Part shown: positions 25,887 through 35,074 of the stretch, one piece after another | Layout: every line of letters begins with the position of its first letter | Numbering within the stretch: position 1 is the stretch's first letter | Source of the DNA: Bradyrhizobium jicamae | GTDB lineage: Bacteria > Pseudomonadota > Alphaproteobacteria > Rhizobiales > Xanthobacteraceae | Length of the DNA: 64,000 bases | Assembly: GCF_018130215.1 (NCBI RefSeq) | Contig: NZ_JAFCKQ010000006.1 | Coordinates: 62,001-126,000, forward strand | Reading direction: 5' to 3' | The notes under the pieces: model-generated | The model's database searches: none | Told to the model about the DNA's origin: nothing | Seen by the model: only the letters and a program-made list of their open reading frames with translations | Position numbers and translations under genes: made by a program

Positions 25887-26294
25887 ATGGCCTGTCGCTT
25901 CCTGCCCCTCCTCATGCTTGCGTTGCTGCTGTTCGGCGGCCGAGCGTCGGCGCAGGTGCGGGTTGAAGGCAAGTCCGGGATCGTTCATCTCGAGGTCAAC
26001 GATGCCTCGCTCGAGGAGGTGCTCGCCGCGCTGCGCGACAGGTATAATCTGAGCTACCGCTCCAACGACACGCTGGCGGTGCGCAGGACTGGCGTATTCA
26101 ACGGCCCGTTGCTGCGCGTCGCCGCGCGCGTCCTAGAGGGGTACGACTACGTAATGACCATCACCCCTCAGGGGATCGATGTTCTGATCATGCGCCAGGC
26201 TGGAACTGGAGCGCCGGCCGTGGCCGCTCGTCCACCGCTTACGACCGCTGAGGCCAACAACGTCAAGCCCGAGAAGCCCGACCGTATCCGCTAG
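25887..26294 (+). CDS. Small secreted protein, STN-like
   Basis: A 135-aa protein with a clear signal peptide (CRFLPLLMLALLLFGGRASA, then QVRVEG). Residues about 30-95 (VHLEVNDASLEEVLAALRDR, YRSNDTLAVRRTGVFNGPLL) have the pattern of a secretin/TonB short N-terminal (STN) domain, a small beta-alpha periplasmic module. A low-complexity Ala/Pro tail follows (PAVAARPPLTTAEANN). Standing alone, it may be a periplasmic adaptor. It lies 158 bases upstream of a sensor kinase on the same strand. I recognise no named homologue. Confidence 0.65.
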   Translation: MACRFLPLLMLALLLFGGRASAQVRVEGKSGIVHLEVNDASLEEVLAALRDRYNLSYRSNDTLAVRRTGVFNGPLLRVAARVLEGYDYVMTITPQGIDVLIMRQAGTGAPAVAARPPLTTAEANNVKPEKPDRIR

Positions 26295-26452
26295 CGCGCG
26301 ACCTTGAGTTATCAATGCGCCGTCGGGAGCGCGCCGTTCCACGCACAGCCGGTTTGTGCCGAATTTGAATGGATTTGGCATCGAAGACCGACCTATTTGG
26401 ACTATTGCAACCAACGGTAAGGGGCCTAATCTTGCCTGGGTAGGGGGAAAGC

Positions 26453-27691
26453 ATGAGGTCGTCCGCCCTTCATGACGTTCAGTTCCCGAAGCAACCGGCG
26501 CTGCAGTTGATCTATGACACGGCGCCGATCGGCCTTGCCTACCTTTCGCCCGACTGTCGCTATCTGCAGATCAACCAGCGCCTCACCGAAATCTGCGGCA
26601 TTTCGGTGGAAGGCCATCTCGGGCGTAGTGTGCGTGATTGCGTGCCCGCGCTGGCTTCGGCCGTCGAGGATATCGTGCGTTCGATCATGGAGACCGGGCA
26701 ACCCGTGACCGGCGTCGAGGTGTACGGCCAGCGCCCGGGTCACAATGACGAGCGCTGCTGGATAACCCATTGGCATCCACAGCGCGGGCCGAACGGAAGC
26801 ATCGTCGGGGTCAATGTCGCGGCCGAAGAGATCACCGACCGCAAGCGCAGCGAACGCGAGATCCGCGCCGCCCGGGATGCGGCCGAGAAGGCATTGCACC
26901 ATCTGCAGGAGACCCAGGCGTCCCTGATCGAGGCCGAAAAGCTGGCTGCGCTGGGTCGGCTCGTGGCTGGCGTCGCTCACGAGATCAACAGCCCGATCGG
27001 CACCAGCCTCACCGTCGCGTCGGTCCTGGAGCAAAAATGCGCCGACTTCGCTGCCGAGGCTGCGCGCGGCAAGTTGAAGCGATCGAGCCTGGCTGATTTC
27101 ATCGAAGTGGTCGAAAGTGCGTCGTCACTGCTCGTCGGAAACCTCAAGCGCGCAGGCGAACTGGTGCAGTCGTTCAAGCAGGTGGCGGTCGATCGCAGCT
27201 ACCTCGACCGGCGTCACTTCGATCTCGGCGCATATACCGAGCAGGTTCTCTCCAACCTGCGTCCGGCCTTGCCAAAGAACAACCTGACGCTCAATGTGGA
27301 TGGCGCACCCGATCTCGCGATGAACAGCTTTCCCGGTCCTTACGGCCAGGTGCTGACCAATCTCTTTCTCAACTCGGTCGGACACGCATTTCCGGATGGC
27401 AAGGGCGGCGCGATCGCGATGCGGCTGCGCGGGGCGGGTGCTGAGCATGTAGAAATCCTGTTCGCCGACGATGGTTGCGGCATGAGTCACGACGTCCGAC
27501 GGCAAGCCCTCGATCCGTTCTTCACCACCCGCCGCGACAATGGCCATATCGGGCTCGGCCTGCATATCGTCCATAACATCGTCACCAACCGGCTGGGCGG
27601 AGACCTCCGTCTCGAGAGTGCCCCGGGCATGGGGACCAGCGTCCTGATCACACTGCCACGCGCGGCGCCGCAGCGCGCGACCGACCATTGA
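26453..27691 (+). CDS. PAS-domain sensor histidine kinase, soluble
   Basis: A 412-aa kinase without membrane helices. Residues about 15-130 form a PAS domain (LQLIYDTAPIGLAYLSPDCR, with ITHWHPQRGPNGSIVGVN at its end). A coiled coil follows (IRAARDAAEKALHHLQETQA), then the dimerisation helix with the phospho-acceptor His (GRLVAGVAHEINSPIGTSL, His near 176). The ATPase part has the N box NLFLNSVGHAF, G1 FADDGCGMS, F box DPFFTTRRDNG and G2 GLGLHIVHNIV. This resembles the HPK4/NtrB-like group. No response-regulator gene is adjacent, so it is an orphan kinase. The PAS ligand is unknown. The start is ATG 26453 behind AGGGGGAAA. Confidence 0.92.
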   Translation: MRSSALHDVQFPKQPALQLIYDTAPIGLAYLSPDCRYLQINQRLTEICGISVEGHLGRSVRDCVPALASAVEDIVRSIMETGQPVTGVEVYGQRPGHNDERCWITHWHPQRGPNGSIVGVNVAAEEITDRKRSEREIRAARDAAEKALHHLQETQASLIEAEKLAALGRLVAGVAHEINSPIGTSLTVASVLEQKCADFAAEAARGKLKRSSLADFIEVVESASSLLVGNLKRAGELVQSFKQVAVDRSYLDRRHFDLGAYTEQVLSNLRPALPKNNLTLNVDGAPDLAMNSFPGPYGQVLTNLFLNSVGHAFPDGKGGAIAMRLRGAGAEHVEILFADDGCGMSHDVRRQALDPFFTTRRDNGHIGLGLHIVHNIVTNRLGGDLRLESAPGMGTSVLITLPRAAPQRATDH

Positions 27692-27839
27692 CGGCGACTG
27701 GTGCCCCGGGAAGAAAACACTCCTCTATGTGCGTGCCGAGAAAAGTTATTCCAAGCGGATGCCTCAAAAGGCATTCCGCGACCCTTGCGTCCGCGCCGGA
27801 TGTCCTGACATCTTGGGGGTATTCCCAACGGTAGCCATC

Positions 27840-28061
27840 ATGAGCCAATCCGCATTCGATCCCTTCGGTGAGCCGGTCCCAGCGATTGATCCTTCGATCG
27901 CAGGCGGGCGTGCGTCGACATGGCTGAAGAACGCGGGCACCAGCGTGTTCTGGGTGCTGGTGGTCGGCATCGTTCTGGCGCGCGCCGTCTACTTCGAGCC
28001 GGGCGTGTTCAGCTTCGAGCGCGCTGTCGCCTGGGCGCAGGGTCTGTTCGCCGCACTTTAG
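27840..28061 (+). CDS. Small single-pass membrane protein (73 aa)
   Basis: MSQSAFDPFGEP, a Pro/Ala-rich N-terminus, then one membrane helix (SVFWVLVVGIVLARAVYFEP) and a short C-terminal helix. The ribosome site is weak. The last 53 bases overlap the 3' end of the convergent LysR gene. Unrecognised. The hydrophobic helix and codon pattern make it more likely real than not. Confidence 0.5.
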   Translation: MSQSAFDPFGEPVPAIDPSIAGGRASTWLKNAGTSVFWVLVVGIVLARAVYFEPGVFSFERAVAWAQGLFAAL

Positions 28062-28980
28062 CCACCGGCTTGCGCGGGTTCGCTTGCGCGTCCTGCTTTT
28101 CCCTGATGATCCCCTCGAAAGCGACCGCGGCCGGCACGTCCAGCCGGCCGGACGATTTCAGTTGCCAGAGCATTCGCTCGATCCGGGTGCCCTTGATCGG
28201 AATCACCCTCAACTTCCCGAGCCTGACCTGATCATCGCTCGTCGCCGTCGACACGATGGCAACTCCGACGCCGGCCGCGACCGCCTGCTTGATCGCCTCG
28301 GTGCTGCCGATCTCGAGCGTCCGTTTGGGCTCGACGCCGTGGGCGGCCAGCGCCTGGGCCACCACCTCGCGCGTCCCCGAGCCGGGCTCGCGGACGATCA
28401 GGATCTCGTCCTCCAGCAGGTGGAAATCGATCGGACCTGACGCTGCAGCGAGGCGGTGATCGGGAGCGGCGATCAGGCCCATGACGTCGGTGCGCCAGGC
28501 CTGGCTGACCAGGTTCTCGTCCTCCACCGGTCCCTCGACCAGCGCGATCTCGATTTCATGCGCCAGCATCAGGGCAGCGATCTCGCTGGTGTTGGCGCTG
28601 ACGACGTGCAGGTCGATGCCGGGAAAGGCGCGGTGGAAGATGCCGAGATACGCCGGAATCATATAGGTTGCGATCGTCGTGCTGGCGCCGATGCGCAGCG
28701 ATCCGCTGTCGAGGTTGCGCAGCGCCTGCAATTCGTCCTCCGCCGCGCGCTCGGCCGCGAACAGCGTCTCGGCGTGACGCGCCAGCGCCGCGCCTTCCCG
28801 GGTCGGCCGCACCCCCTTTGGCGTCCGGTCGAGCAGGCGGCAGCCGACCTGGAGTTCGAAATCCCGCACACCCTTGGAGATCGCCGGCTGGCTGATATGC
28901 AGCAACTCGGCAGCGCGGGAGAAGCTTCCGGTCTTCGCCACGGCCGCGAACAGGCGCAGCAGATGCAGGTTGAGGGACAT
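28009..28980 (-). CDS. LysR family regulator, divergent from yeiH
   Basis: A 323-aa LTTR. Winged helix at residues 1-60 (LHLLRLFAAVAKTGSFSRAA, then ELLHISQPAISKGVRDFELQ); effector domain from about 90 (SLRIGASTTIATYMIPAYLG, then EIALVEGPVEDENLV and EPGSGTREVVAQAL). The C-terminus has a basic extension (RKPVAKVRRTDPAPRRQRAR) longer than usual. It is divergent from a YeiH-type exporter with 86 bases between them, the arrangement known for YeiE/YeiH pairs, so it probably controls that exporter. In the gap ATTGG (28992-28996) and CCAAT (29018-29022) form a wide dyad. Confidence 0.9.
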   Translation of the reverse strand: MSLNLHLLRLFAAVAKTGSFSRAAELLHISQPAISKGVRDFELQVGCRLLDRTPKGVRPTREGAALARHAETLFAAERAAEDELQALRNLDSGSLRIGASTTIATYMIPAYLGIFHRAFPGIDLHVVSANTSEIAALMLAHEIEIALVEGPVEDENLVSQAWRTDVMGLIAAPDHRLAAASGPIDFHLLEDEILIVREPGSGTREVVAQALAAHGVEPKRTLEIGSTEAIKQAVAAGVGVAIVSTATSDDQVRLGKLRVIPIKGTRIERMLWQLKSSGRLDVPAAVAFEGIIREKQDAQANPRKPVAKVRRTDPAPRRQRARS

Positions 28981-29066
28981 AACTTCTCTCTATTGGGGCA
29001 GTCCGAAAATATATTAGCCAATCGCCCAGGCTTCGCGCATAAAATCTTCTTCGAAGGGAAGATGTC

Positions 29067-30137
29067 ATGCGGGTTGAGTCAAAAGGATCCGAGGTTCAGG
29101 AGCCCGCGCCGGGCGCGGTGATGCGCGCGCTCCAGCTCATTCCCGGCATCCTGCTTTGCGGGGCGGTCACGGTCGTCTCACTCGGCGTCCAGGCCGCCGA
29201 GGAACGCGCTTTTGACCACCCCTATATCGAGGCGCTCGTCGTCGCCATCCTGCTCGGGATGGCCGTGCGCACCGCCTGGCAGCCGTCGGAGCGTTGGCGC
29301 TCCGGCATCGCTTTCAGCGCCAAGCAGCTGCTCGAGGTCGCCGTGATGCTGCTCGGTGCCTCCATCAGCTTTGCTGCGATCGTGGCCTCCGGCTACCTCC
29401 TGATCGGCGCGATCGCGGTCACCGTCTTGATCATGCTCGCTGTGAGCTTCGGCCTCAGCAGGATGCTCGGGCTCAAGCCAAAGCTGTCGATCCTGATCGC
29501 CTGCGGCAATTCGATTTGCGGCAATTCGGCAATTGCCGCCGTGGCGCCGGTGATCGAGGCCGATGGCGACGACATCGCGTCGTCCATTTCTTTCACCGCC
29601 ATTCTCGGCGTCTTGATGGTGCTCGGCCTGCCGCTCTTGATTCCGCTGCTGCAACTCTCGGCGACGCAATACGGCATCCTCGCGGGACTCACGGTCTATG
29701 CGGTACCGCAGGTGCTGGCGGCGACCGTGCCGGCCGGTATCGTCTCTACGCAGATCGGCACGCTGGTGAAGCTGGTGCGGGTCCTGATGCTGGGCCCGAT
29801 CGTGCTCGGTCTGTCGCTGCTCGTCGCGCGCCGCCGCAAGCTTGGAGCCGGCGGGGCGAAGACCGTTTCGATCAGCCCGTTCAAGCTGGTGCCCTGGTTC
29901 ATCATCGGCTTCCTGGCGCTGGCGGCGCTGCGCTCGCTCCAGCTCGTGCCTGATGTGGCGATCGCGCCCGTGACCAGGATCGCGGCTGTTCTCACCGTGG
30001 TCTCGATGGCGGCGCTCGGGCTCGGCGTCGACGTCCGCGTGCTGTCGACCGTCGGGGGCCGGGTGACGGCGGCCGTCACGCTGTCGCTCATGTTGCTGCT
30101 CGGGTTAAGCATCGGGCTGGTGCATTTCTTCAGGTGA
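29067..30137 (+). CDS. yeiH: YeiH family putative sulfate exporter (UPF0324)
   Basis: A 356-aa inner-membrane protein with about 10-11 helices. Family marks: HPYIEALVVAILLGMAVRTA near residue 50, KQLLEVAVMLLGASISF, SILIACGNSICGNSAIAAVA (the conserved CGNSICGNSAI loop) and AALGLGVDVRVLSTVGGRV. The family (Cons_hypoth698) has been linked to export of sulfate or other anions, especially under CysB/YeiE-type LysR control. The start ATG follows GAAGGGAAG. Its substrate here is not proven by sequence. Confidence 0.88.
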   Translation: MRVESKGSEVQEPAPGAVMRALQLIPGILLCGAVTVVSLGVQAAEERAFDHPYIEALVVAILLGMAVRTAWQPSERWRSGIAFSAKQLLEVAVMLLGASISFAAIVASGYLLIGAIAVTVLIMLAVSFGLSRMLGLKPKLSILIACGNSICGNSAIAAVAPVIEADGDDIASSISFTAILGVLMVLGLPLLIPLLQLSATQYGILAGLTVYAVPQVLAATVPAGIVSTQIGTLVKLVRVLMLGPIVLGLSLLVARRRKLGAGGAKTVSISPFKLVPWFIIGFLALAALRSLQLVPDVAIAPVTRIAAVLTVVSMAALGLGVDVRVLSTVGGRVTAAVTLSLMLLLGLSIGLVHFFR

Positions 30138-30282
30138 GCCTGCTTGCTCACCGGTTGCCGGCGCTCAGCAAATGAGCAACTGCACGTCACGGCAGCGACG
30201 CCGAGCGGGCGCATCGTACGCTCGCAAAAATCCAACGACTTGATATGGCGTCGGATTTCGTCCCGCTCGCGCCCCGAATGGT

Positions 30283-30294
30283 ATTGTACACAAT
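30283..30294. promoter_or_regulatory. Operator-like site ATTGTACACAAT
   Basis: Inverted repeat ATTGT-AC-ACAAT, 54 bases upstream of the second isochorismatase-like gene. It resembles the site at 24224-24235 (shared ATTG-N4-CAAT), which stands before the other hydrolase operon and the amidohydrolase. A common GntR-type regulator could bind both (inference). Confidence 0.5.
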
Positions 30295-30347
30295 GGCATG
30301 CGCCTTGCTTGAGTTCCGTTGAGGTTCTCTCGTTCGAGGCGCGCGTC

Positions 30348-31040
30348 ATGACGAACTCAATCGGCACAATCGCCGCCGAGCCCGAGCCGGTCTCGCTCGA
30401 ATGGGGCAGCACGGCGCTCGTCATCATCGACATGCAGCGCGATTTCATGGAGCCGGGCGGTTTCGGCGAGACGCTCGGCAACGACGTCAGCCAGCTTGCC
30501 CGCGCGGTGAAACCCATCGCCGCCGTGCTCGCGGCTGCGCGCGCCGGCGGGATGCTCGTGATTCACACCCGCGAAGGGCATCTGCCGGATCTCTCCGATG
30601 CGCCGCCGGCGAAGGTCGCGCGCGGTGCGCCATCGTTGCGTATCGGCGATCCCGGCCCGATGGGCCGCATCCTGATCCGCGGCGAGGCCGGCCACGACAT
30701 CATTCCGGAGCTTTATCCGCTCGACAACGAGATCGTGATCGACAAGCCCGGCAAGGGCGCTTTCTACGCGACCGAGCTCGGCAGGATTCTGCAGAACTAT
30801 GGCATCGAGAACCTCCTGGTGTGCGGCGTCACCACCGAAGTATGTGTCAACACCACGGTGCGCGAAGGCAATGACCGCGGCTACCGCTGCGTCGTGATCG
30901 GCGACGGCTGCGCGTCCTATTTCCCGGAATTTCACGAGATGGGCCTGAAGATGATCAAGGCCCAGGGCGGAATCTTCGGCTGGGTCACCAACTCGGCCGC
31001 GGTGCTGGAAGCAATGGAGACGTCGAAGAAATTGACCTAG
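30348..31040 (+). CDS. Isochorismatase-like cysteine hydrolase, second BiuH/TrtA-type paralogue
   Basis: A 230-aa enzyme of the same subfamily as the gene at 20168. Triad: Asp in [15 protein letters not shown], Lys in [16 protein letters not shown] and Cys in [15 protein letters not shown]. It shares the distinctive [20 protein letters not shown] block and the C-terminal [17 protein letters not shown], but differs in the acceptor loops: [12 protein letters not shown] replaces the LPANKRW stretch and [14 protein letters not shown] replaces EDCCGATD. Its substrate is therefore probably related but not identical. It is followed after 15 bases by a permease, with an operator-like dyad upstream. 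ATG 30348 has GAGG before it. Confidence 0.8.
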   Translation: MTNSIGTIAAEPEPVSLEWGSTALVIIDMQRDFMEPGGFGETLGNDVSQLARAVKPIAAVLAAARAGGMLVIHTREGHLPDLSDAPPAKVARGAPSLRIGDPGPMGRILIRGEAGHDIIPELYPLDNEIVIDKPGKGAFYATELGRILQNYGIENLLVCGVTTEVCVNTTVREGNDRGYRCVVIGDGCASYFPEFHEMGLKMIKAQGGIFGWVTNSAAVLEAMETSKKLT

Positions 31041-31055
31041 AGGGGATTATTTATC

Positions 31056-32714
31056 GTGAGCACGAGCATGAGCGGTACGGCCGGCAAGTCCGAATTCAAG
31101 CCGGTCTTCTGGACACCCGGTGACTGGAACGCGTTCTTCGGCTTCGGCACCAACATCCTCGTCAACATGCTGGTGCTGACCGGTCTGTTGCGCTTCGTGC
31201 TGAAGATGCCCGACAGCCTGGTGTTCGGCCGCATCCTGCCGGCGCTCGGCCTCATGATGTGCCTTTCCACCTTCTATTACGCCTTCCTTGCCTATCGGCT
31301 GGCGCAGAAGACCGGCCGCAGCGACGTCTGTGCATTGCCGTCTGGCGTCAGCGTCCCGCACATGTTCATCGTCACCTTCGTGATCATGCTGCCGATCACG
31401 ATCAAGACCGGCGATCCCATGAAGGGCTGGTCCGCCGGCCTGGTCTGGGTGTTCTTCCAGAGCTTCATCCTGATGATCGGCGGCTTCATCGCGCCGTTCA
31501 TCCGCAGGATCACGCCGCGCGCGGCGCTGCTCGGCACGCTCGCCGGCGTATCGGTGACGTTCATCTCGATGCGGCCAGCACTCGAAATGTACATGACACC
31601 CCAGATCGGGCTGGTCTGCTTCGCCATCATCCTGGTGAGCTGGTTCGGCGGCGTGAAATATCCGAAAAGCATTCCAGCGGGCCTCGTCGCCATCGCGGTC
31701 GGCATGATCATCGCGTGGGGCTCGAACCTGTTTGGGCTCGGGCTCGGTGGCCTCAGCCTCAAGGGTGTCGGTGACGCCTTTGCCAATTTCGGGTTCTCGG
31801 TGCCGGTCCCCGCGGTCGGGCAGGTGTTCTCCGGCTTCGAATTCCTCGGCGTCATCCTGGTCACGGCGATCCCGTTCGGCATCTACGATCTCGTCGAAGC
31901 CATGGACAACGTCGAGAGCGCGGAAGCCGCCGGCGACGAATATCCGACCACGCGGGTCCTGACCGCGGACGGCATTGTCAGCTTGATCGGCTGCCTGATG
32001 GGCAATCCGTTCATCAACGCGGTCTATATCGGCCATCCCGGCTGGAAGGCGATGGGCGGCCGGATCGGGTATTCGGCTGCAACCGGCATCATGGTGGTGG
32101 CGCTGTCCTGGTTCGGCATCATTTCGGTGCTGCTTGCGCTGGTCCCTGTCGTCGCGATCTCGCCGATCCTGCTCTATATCGGCATGCTGATCGGCGCGCA
32201 GGTGTTCCAGACCACGCCGGTCAAGCACGCGCCGGCGATCGTGCTTGCGTTGACGCCGCATCTGGCGGCCTGGGCCAAGCTGCAGATCGACACTATGCTG
32301 GGCTCCACGTTAACCGCGGCGCAGGCCGTCGGCGGACTCCCTGCCGACAAGATTGGAGAGGTCAAGACCGCGGCCATCGCGGCATTGCCGCAACAGGGCG
32401 TGATCTACCACGGCCTCGAGGTGATGGGCGGCGGCTCGATCCTGGCCGGCTTGATCCTGGGCGCGATCGGCGTGTTCGTGATCGAGCGCGATTTCCTGAA
32501 GGCCTCGGCGTTCGCGCTTGCCGGTGCCGCCATGACCTATTTCGGCTTCATGCACGGCGAGGCGGTCGGTATCGGCGGTGGGCTCGGCGTGACGCCGGGA
32601 GTTGCGCTCGCCTATCTCGTGATGGCGGCCGGTTTCTATGCGCTCGGGCGCACGGCCGTCAGCGAGGCGTTTAGCGCGCATCCGGAGATGCCGGCTGCAG
32701 CACCTGCGGAGTGA
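31056..32714 (+). CDS. Membrane permease, xanthine/uracil (NCS2/AzgA)-like
   Basis: A 552-aa protein with about 13-14 membrane helices. WTPGDWNAFFGFGTNILVNM opens the domain. Helix-breaking segments typical of the 7+7 inverted-repeat fold follow (ALPSGVSVPHMFIVTFVIML, ILVTAIPFGIYDLVEAMDNV with the acidic EAMDNVESAE motif, then MGNPFINAVYIGHPGWKAMG). The EAMDNVESAE element resembles the substrate-site helix of AzgA-type purine permeases. It is translated with the hydrolase 15 bases upstream and should import that enzyme's substrate (inference). The start is GTG 31056; the ATG at 31068 is an alternative. Confidence 0.7.
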   Translation: MSTSMSGTAGKSEFKPVFWTPGDWNAFFGFGTNILVNMLVLTGLLRFVLKMPDSLVFGRILPALGLMMCLSTFYYAFLAYRLAQKTGRSDVCALPSGVSVPHMFIVTFVIMLPITIKTGDPMKGWSAGLVWVFFQSFILMIGGFIAPFIRRITPRAALLGTLAGVSVTFISMRPALEMYMTPQIGLVCFAIILVSWFGGVKYPKSIPAGLVAIAVGMIIAWGSNLFGLGLGGLSLKGVGDAFANFGFSVPVPAVGQVFSGFEFLGVILVTAIPFGIYDLVEAMDNVESAEAAGDEYPTTRVLTADGIVSLIGCLMGNPFINAVYIGHPGWKAMGGRIGYSAATGIMVVALSWFGIISVLLALVPVVAISPILLYIGMLIGAQVFQTTPVKHAPAIVLALTPHLAAWAKLQIDTMLGSTLTAAQAVGGLPADKIGEVKTAAIAALPQQGVIYHGLEVMGGGSILAGLILGAIGVFVIERDFLKASAFALAGAAMTYFGFMHGEAVGIGGGLGVTPGVALAYLVMAAGFYALGRTAVSEAFSAHPEMPAAAPAE

Positions 32715-32746
32715 TCGGGCTTCATAGCGAAGGCACCGTGGCGGGC

Positions 32747-34012
32747 CTAAGCCACGATGTCACGCTCGTTCTCGAAAGCATCGTACGATCGGTCCATCAT
32801 GATACGGCGGATGCGCTGGATGGCGTCCTCGACGTCCTGATAGGATGTGTAAAGAGCGATCGGCGCCAGCCGAATGATGTTCGGCTCGCGATAGTCGGGA
32901 ACAATACCGGCAACCTTCATCGCCTTGACGATCCGCGCCGCGTCATTGTGCTGGACGCTGACGTGGCCGCCCCGGCGGTGATGTTCCCTTGGCGTGACCA
33001 CCGTGAAATCGAATGGCGCCAGCACGAGGTCAATCTGTCGCATCAGATAATCGGTCAGTCGAAGCGACTTGGCCCGGATCTGCTCGATGCCGACGGCTTC
33101 CATGATCTCCAGCGATCCGAACAACGGCGCGCTGCTGAAGAGGTGCGGAGTGCCAATCTGGTACGCGCCCGCGTCCCCCGCAGGGGTGAGATGATCATCC
33201 ATCGCGAACTGTTTGCCCTTGTCCGAGCCGAACCAGCCCGCCAGTCCCGGCATGCCCCCGAAATGGCGCTCATGCACGAAGAGGCCGCCGACGGCTCCGG
33301 GGCCGCCGTTCATGTATTTGTAGTTGCACCACACGGCAAAATCGACGCCCCAATCGTGCAGACGATGCGGCATGCAGCCGACAGAGTGAGCCAGATCGAG
33401 ACCAACGAGGATGCCGCGCCGATGCGCTTCATCGGTCAGTCTGGCAACATCGAGCAATTGACCGCTGCGGTACAGCACGGTGGGCAGCCACAGCACGGCG
33501 ACCTGATCGCTCATATTGGCGATGATATCGTCTTCGTCGATCAGGTGACCATCACGTGACGCCGTGCATAGCAGATGCCCTGCGACATCGAGATCGTGGA
33601 GGCGCAACTGACTCTGCAACGCGTAAAGGTCGGTCGGAAAGTTGAGAGTGTCGGCGAGGATGATGCTGCGCGCCGGTGTCGGTCGATAGAAACTCGACAA
33701 CAGCTGATGAATATTGACTGATATCGATCCTGTCGCAACGACCTCGGCTGGCCTGGCGCCGACGAAAGGTGCCAGCCGCGCGCCCAGCGCCTCGGCATTG
33801 TAGAGCCATGGCCGTTGCCCATGGGACCAGCCATCTATGGCGTAGGTCTTCCATTCATCGAATGCTTCAAGAAGAACCCTCTCCGCAGTCTTTGATGCGA
33901 GGCCGAGGGAGTTGCCGTCGAGGTAGATCGCATCCTGGGGCAGATGGAATTGTTCGCGTACGTACGCAACAGGATCGCTTTGATCCAACTCCCATGCACG
34001 ACCGTCATCCAT
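32747..34012 (-). CDS. kynU: Kynureninase
   Basis: A 421-aa PLP enzyme that cleaves kynurenine to anthranilate and alanine. Motifs: IYLDGNSLGLASKTAERVLL near residue 28, the conserved WSHGQRPWL, TGSISVNIHQLLSSFYRP, DLAHSVGCMPHRLHDW (Asp contacting the PLP ring nitrogen) and VWCNYKYMNGGPGAVGGLF with the Schiff-base Lys. The C-terminal YREPNIIRLAPIALYTSYQD is typical. Length matches the family (about 415). It follows kynA with a 31-base gap on the same strand. AGGGGA lies before ATG 34012. Confidence 0.97.
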   Translation of the reverse strand: MDDGRAWELDQSDPVAYVREQFHLPQDAIYLDGNSLGLASKTAERVLLEAFDEWKTYAIDGWSHGQRPWLYNAEALGARLAPFVGARPAEVVATGSISVNIHQLLSSFYRPTPARSIILADTLNFPTDLYALQSQLRLHDLDVAGHLLCTASRDGHLIDEDDIIANMSDQVAVLWLPTVLYRSGQLLDVARLTDEAHRRGILVGLDLAHSVGCMPHRLHDWGVDFAVWCNYKYMNGGPGAVGGLFVHERHFGGMPGLAGWFGSDKGKQFAMDDHLTPAGDAGAYQIGTPHLFSSAPLFGSLEIMEAVGIEQIRAKSLRLTDYLMRQIDLVLAPFDFTVVTPREHHRRGGHVSVQHNDAARIVKAMKVAGIVPDYREPNIIRLAPIALYTSYQDVEDAIQRIRRIMMDRSYDAFENERDIVA

Positions 34013-34043
34013 CCGATGTCCCCTGTGAGGCGGCTCTATCGTC

Positions 34044-34880
34044 CTACATGTCCGTACGCACGCTCCACAGCTCGGGAAACAGGACGACCTCCAACATCTT
34101 GCGCAAATAGGCTACGCCGTTGGTACCGCCGGTTCCGGGCTTGAAGCCAATGACCCTTTCGACCGTGGTGACGTGATTGAAGCGCCAGCGGCGGAAATAA
34201 TCCTCGAAATCGACGAGCTTTTCGCCAAGCTCATAAAGCTCCCAATGCTCGCCGGGGCTGGAATAAATGACTTTCCATGCGGCGCGCACTTCGTCGTTTG
34301 CGGCGCGCGGCAGGCGCCAGTCCACACGTTCTGCGTCGGGTCCGATATTGAGGCCGCGCCGCGCCAACAACTGCAGGGCTTCGTCGTACAGGCTTGGCGC
34401 CGCCAGAATTCCTTCCAGCGCCGCTATGTAGTCGGGGCGGTGTGAATGAGGGGCCAGCAAAGCCAGATTTCGGTTGCCGACGATGAATTCTATCATGCGA
34501 TATTGCACCGATTGAAAGCCCGACGACTGCCCGAGGTTACCGCGAAACTGGGTGTATTCCGAAGGCGTCATCGTGCGCAGAACGTCCCACGCATTATTCA
34601 GCTGCTCGAAGATGCGAGCCACACGCGAGAGCATTTTGGCTGCCGGCTGCAACTGGTCTCGACGAATGCTTTGCATCGCCGAGCGCAATTCGTGGATGGC
34701 AAGCTTCATCCACAGCTCCGAAGTCTGATGCTGGATAATGAAGAGCAACTCGTCATGCGATTCGGACAAGGGTCTCTGCGAAGCCAGGACCGCGTCGAGC
34801 TGCAGATAGTCGCTGTAGGACATGAGGTCCCTGAAATGCGTTTGAGCGCCGTCGGGAATTGAGTCGCGGGACTGTTCCAT
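34044..34880 (-). CDS. kynA: Tryptophan 2,3-dioxygenase
   Basis: A 278-aa heme enzyme that converts L-tryptophan to N-formylkynurenine. Motifs: [20 protein letters not shown] (distal-site region with HQTSELW), [20 protein letters not shown] (substrate-binding Tyr and Arg), [20 protein letters not shown] (proximal heme His) and [15 protein letters not shown]. Length is that of bacterial TDO. First gene of a kynAU operon, divergent from the formamidase across 262 bases. No kynB-type metal-dependent formamidase is present. Confidence 0.97.
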   Translation of the reverse strand: MEQSRDSIPDGAQTHFRDLMSYSDYLQLDAVLASQRPLSESHDELLFIIQHQTSELWMKLAIHELRSAMQSIRRDQLQPAAKMLSRVARIFEQLNNAWDVLRTMTPSEYTQFRGNLGQSSGFQSVQYRMIEFIVGNRNLALLAPHSHRPDYIAALEGILAAPSLYDEALQLLARRGLNIGPDAERVDWRLPRAANDEVRAAWKVIYSSPGEHWELYELGEKLVDFEDYFRRWRFNHVTTVERVIGFKPGTGGTNGVAYLRKMLEVVLFPELWSVRTDM

Positions 34881-35074
34881 CGCATTTCAATCCGGTTTCG
34901 GTTGGCCCCATCGGTCCGTTCGAAGGATCGTATGCGGCCGGCGCCACGGCCGTTCGACGCTAACCGTGCTTCGCAGGTCTGCGTTGCGGTAGCCGGCTGG
35001 GAGGCAGATATCAGGCTCGTCCGCACCGCCAACCCAGGCTGCGACAAATAACGCCGGACGTCAATTGCTTTAAT

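Noticed and set aside
31047-32261. Long Asp/Arg/His-rich frame opposite the permease gene
   Set aside because: Composition typical of the complement of a membrane-protein gene; no family resemblance.
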